Shown here: piece by piece, positions 60,405 to 64,000 of the stretch | How positions within the stretch are numbered: the stretch's first letter is position 1 | Layout: every line of letters starts with the position of its first letter | Source: Caprimulgus europaeus | Lineage: Eukaryota; Chordata; Aves; Caprimulgiformes; Caprimulgidae | Length of the DNA stretch: 64,000 bases | Direction: 5' to 3' | Assembly: GCA_907165065.1 (NCBI GenBank) | Contig: OU015534.1 | Coordinates: forward strand, 8,377,686 to 8,441,685 | The notes under the pieces: generated by a model | Database searches by the model: none | Seen by the model: the letters and a program-made list of their open reading frames with translations, nothing else | What the model was told of the DNA's origin: nothing | Program-made: the position numbers and the translations under genes

Positions 60405-60485
60405 TCCTGTGTACAGTTTTACAAAGTGCTTTGGGATCCTGTCAGATAAAAGATACTATATCAGACATTATGATAGGTAGTAGTT
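60405..60485 (+). mobile_element. SINE/MIR-type tail relic
   Basis: TTTTACAAAGTGCTTTGGGA, TCCTGTCAGATAAAAGATAC and TATATCAGACATTATGATAG follow the pattern of the amniote SINE 3' tail (GTAAAGCGCTTTGAGATCC, GATGAAAGGCGCTATATAA, ATTATTATT). The element is only the last 80 or so bases. It resembles the tail of the copy at 48445-48610. The overlapping 113-codon frame at 60149-60490 ends inside it and is therefore not convincing as a gene. Confidence 0.55.
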
Positions 60486-62090
60486 ATTAATACCTGTCAT
60501 ATTGTGACTCTCTCAGTCACTTTTATTCTGCTTGGAGCAGTCTCAGGAAACTGTCTTTTACCTAATTTAGCATAATTTTGATGTGACCCATATTGTACAC
60601 TCCTTCTTTCCAAGACCATTTGAAATATATTATAGATGCTCTCTATGGCCTTTCCTAAAAGCTTTTTAATTGAAATGTTGTCATGCAGCTTCTGTATTTA
60701 AGCTAATTTTGTATTTTGATGGCCTTCAAACAAGTATATAACAAATAGGGAGGAGAGTATTGGACTTGCTTTTTCTGTGGGCTCCATCTAGTGCTTTGCT
60801 GGACCTGTCAGAATGCTGCATGCTCTAAGACATGTGCCAGATTCATCTCCATCTTTCAGTCTTTCAAATTCCAGGGCTGCAATGAATTCCTGCAAACGCT
60901 GCTGCCCAAATTATACACAGAGAGAAGATGACTTGTTACCATGCAGTATTACAAAATGTGTTTGTATTGACTACATCGTTGACTGCTCCATCGTGTTTGG
61001 ATGGAGGGATACTCTTTGCTCTCAGGAGTGTAGTAGAGGTTGTGACTGGACTTACTGGATCCTTATTTTTCTGGGAGGGGACTATTGCCTTGGTTTACAT
61101 TTTTACAGTGCTTAGCATAGTAGAGTCCTGTCTTCTTGTTAGGACATGAAGGTACTGCAAATTGTTATCGTTAAAAATAATAGTATTTGTGGCTTGGGAT
61201 AATGAAGTATATTAATTTATTATAACTATTGTCCAAATGTTTGTATCTGGTTGACTGAATGCCTATGTAGAGGCTTTTGGCTTCTATAAATACTGATGTT
61301 GTAATGTCATAAGCAGCAAGGTAGCTCAAATATATTTACTTAGGAATGTGGATCCAGAAATATCAGCCAGGGCTCTAGACTGGGTAACTGAGATTTAAAC
61401 AAGAGGAGAGAAAGCTACATACTTAGCAGGGGCTTCATCTCAAAATAAACATTCAAGCTATTTCCTTTTGCACATAATACAGGGACTATAAAAATCAGCA
61501 CAATAAGTATGCAAGTTGCAAAAGTTATCATCCCCTCTATTCTGAACTGTAAGTAGAAGCTTGTAAGATAGTAAACTACAATATTACTCCATCACAAAAA
61601 GTCCAAACCTTCACCAAATTCAGATAATAATGCTATTTATTATACTAGGGCAAAATGCTGTATTACAGTCCAAAATTGAATTTATTTGTGCTACAGCTTT
61701 CTGCTGTGTACTGTTCGCGCAGGGTTTCCACCAGTTTCATCTTTTGACCTTCCACATGTGAAAAAGCACAGAATATGCAGCAAAGATCAGTCACTGCAGA
61801 TAAAAAAATCTGCAATGTTGATTAGACAAGAGAATTATTCATTGGGCCACATTCTCTGTGATGTAATTTTATTTAGCTGCATTGAGTTCATTGACTGATC
61901 TTTATTCACCTTATTTCTTTGACTTCATCATGGATATTCTGATTTACATCAGCTGAGAATCTGGCTCTCGGTATTTAATTTGCACAATAAATGATAGAAA
62001 TCTTTTCAAATGGAATCTGCACTGTAATTAATGAGAACTGATGCTTAACGTTGGATCCTTTCCCAATAGCCTGTTATGCAGTGCTAAACA
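60486..62090. other. Unannotated non-coding DNA
   Basis: Unique AT-rich sequence. A 100-codon plus frame (60813-61115), Cys-rich in its first half, has no domain I know and overlaps another frame. A CGCG step occurs at about 61714-61718 (GTTCGCGCAGG). No repeat family is recognised. Confidence 0.5.
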
Positions 62091-62170
62091 TTATGGGCCA
62101 AGTACTGATTTCACATTTTTACACCAAATTCCTATTGACCTCAAGGGGAGTTTCATGTGAGAAATGATAG
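62091..62170. mobile_element. Decayed MITE-like relic (Chompy-type)
   Basis: ATGGGCCAAGTACTGATTTC, then ACACCAAATTCCTATTGACC and TCAAGGGGAGTTTCATGTGA resemble the palindromic GGGCCAAATCCTG / CCCATTGACTTCAATGGGAG / TTTTGTGTGAG repeat known to me from crocodilian, turtle and bird DNA. Imperfect inverted symmetry remains (ATTTCACAT against ATGTGAGAAAT). Divergence is high. Confidence 0.4.
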
Positions 62171-64000
62171 CAGGATATATTCTATTATTTCTTGAAAAGG
62201 TCAATGTTCTGATAAAAGGGGATGAAGCTGTCTTTTTCATAGCTGTCAAGCAACTTGGCTTCATGTAGTCATGGAATCTCACCATGATAATAGAAATCTG
62301 GCATGCTTGCCTTGGTACACCACATTGTAGCTAACCATGAGTCCTTGTCCTTGCTTTATATGATGGCTGAAATTCAGACTTTCTGAATTAGATATCAGTT
62401 ACTGGAAGTGTGAGCAGCTCCAGTTGGAGGAAATTTATGCCTCTCTCACCAATGTGTATTAACCATTTATATTTTTGTTAATTCTTTGCTGCATTCTTAC
62501 TCCTGGATTTCATGTTCTGTGCATGAGGAAGGAAATCCTTGAGTAGAGTTTTGGCTCTCAGGTAATAGTAGCGTAATAACTACAATTCAGACACTGAACA
62601 ACATTAGTTTACAGATAAAAATCAGTCCATTGCTGGTCACTCAATATTACATCTACCTCTGGCAAAGACTAATAAAAATATTCTCTGAATTTGCTATAGC
62701 CATTATTTATCATTATTTCAGTTCTGTGGCATCTCCATTTTCCATCAGTGATGTTTGTCTACCTCTTGATCTCCCAAATTGTTTTAAAGTGTGCTCAGGT
62801 AAAGATGTTTTGCCTGTTTTCTGGTGTTGTGCAAGGAAACATCTTGTCCTTATGAACCACCAGAGGAGAGTAGAAGAGCATAAAGTCAGAGCCATTTAAG
62901 ATCTTTTGTGTCACTTTTTCCCCTGCAGAGCTATTGGTCTCCCTGCTACTGTGGATCTGCAGGTTCTTCTCTTGTAACAGTTGGTAAGGACTCAGGCAAT
63001 TTTGTTCCCATTTGGTATCTTTTTGGCCCAGTCTTTATCATGACTCTGAATAAAAGCCTACTTGTTTTTTCAAGCATCCACTTTGGATACACTTCATGTG
63101 TTCCTTCTTAAGGTGTTTAGTCTTGCTTGAAGCTCAAATCTGTTTGTCCTTTCCTCTGCATAATAAAAGACAGAAGGATTTGATCACTTCATAGCATTCC
63201 CAGTAGCTTCCCAAATACTGTTTTAGGGAGAAAATTCTGATGCTTCAGTCCTGATGGTTCTTGGTCTCCTTTAGTTTGTGTTTCAGCTTCAAAGCTTGTC
63301 TGCCAAGAAAACTCCCCACATAAGCTCTCAGGAGAATGACATACATGTGGGGAAAAGGCTGAGGGATACCTTCTATGACATTTAGAATTCTTGTCTTCCT
63401 GAAGCAAAACTCAGAAAGAAGTTTGTTGCACTCTATCTTGTTACCTAGAAAGACAGGAAAGGTCAGAAACTTGAAAACACTATTTAACTTTTTTTTTTTT
63501 TTCTTTCCATAAGTATGCATTCTGGGATGCAGCAGATCATTTCTGGGGAAAAATGTCATTAATGTCAGTATCTCAGTTTGAGAATTGGAGAAGTGATAAC
63601 CAATTTTGTATATTGTCTTCTAAACAGAATTGACACTATGTGTTGTTATTGGTTTGAACAGCTGGTGTATGTTATAAGCACAATTTCCCTAATATAAGTG
63701 GCTGGTTGATGGGGAACACCATGGGGGACTCATCTTGTCCACATCACCAACACTATACTAGGATCATTACCTTGCATAATGTATTCTCCAGTTTGCCATT
63801 CATAGATGATCAAATATGAATAGAAATGGCGAATGGGAAGCCTTCCTGTGTTGTTATCATTTGAAAATGGAAGAAGGGGGCTGAGTTTAGGTTAGTTTTG
63901 TCCTGCATCTTCACAGATGATCTGAAGTCCTTTGCATGCTCTGGCTTTCTTTATAGAACAAGGTGCTTTCTTTACAGAGCATTGGTGCAAAATGGGAGTA
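62171..64000. other. Unannotated non-coding DNA
   Basis: Unique AT-rich sequence with T14 at 63489-63502. Frames of 60-104 codons (e.g. 63245-63559 minus, which starts by translating the T tract) have no domain. Nothing further is supported to the window end. Confidence 0.55.

Noticed and set aside
1-64000. CRISPR array, operons, phage or plasmid features
   Set aside because: No regularly spaced repeats, no dense tandem coding, and clear vertebrate repeat families. The window is not prokaryotic.

Overview
The window looks like a stretch of bird nuclear DNA with no recognisable gene, either an intergenic gene desert or part of a very large intron. It is AT-rich and CpG-poor on reading. The longest open frames (145 codons at 45156-45593, 131 at 35022-35417 minus, 129 at 15171-15560 minus) are no longer than chance allows in 64 kb of such sequence. 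I found no operons, rRNA, tRNA, CRISPR array or bacterial feature. Bird origin is inferred from two solo LTRs whose termini and body resemble a family abundant in bird genomes, a decayed CR1-type LINE, and amniote-wide relics (MIR/CORE-SINE tails, MITE-like palindromes). The LTR type suggests a neoavian rather than a galliform bird, but that is an inference from memory.

Layout. 1-5.7 kb: unique DNA with a short palindromic tandem duplication, two poly(A) tracts behind AATAAA hexamers and one decayed MITE-like relic. 5,744-6,307: older solo LTR on the minus strand. 7.7-10.5 kb: minus-strand CR1-type LINE remains, with reverse-transcriptase residues readable at about 9.0-9.5 kb. 10.5-24 kb: mostly unique DNA with simple repeats and a block (18.0-20.3 kb) that reads like conserved non-coding DNA. 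24.2-29.1 kb: two MIR-like relics. 29,461-30,028: better preserved solo LTR on the plus strand between matching 7-bp direct repeats. 30-48 kb: unique DNA, several conserved-element candidates, a 35-bp tandem duplication and two locally GC-richer patches. 48.4-49.8 kb: a small cluster of ancient repeats (MIR tail, 90-bp palindromic MITE-like element, CR1 3' fragment). 50.7-64 kb: unique DNA with further conserved-element candidates, including one holding a near-perfect RFX X-box.

Function. Nothing here supports a new protein system. If the window does anything, it is most likely long-range gene regulation through conserved non-coding elements. Those calls rest on composition and motif density only and need a cross-species alignment. 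All repeat family names are from memory of consensus sequences, with no database search.
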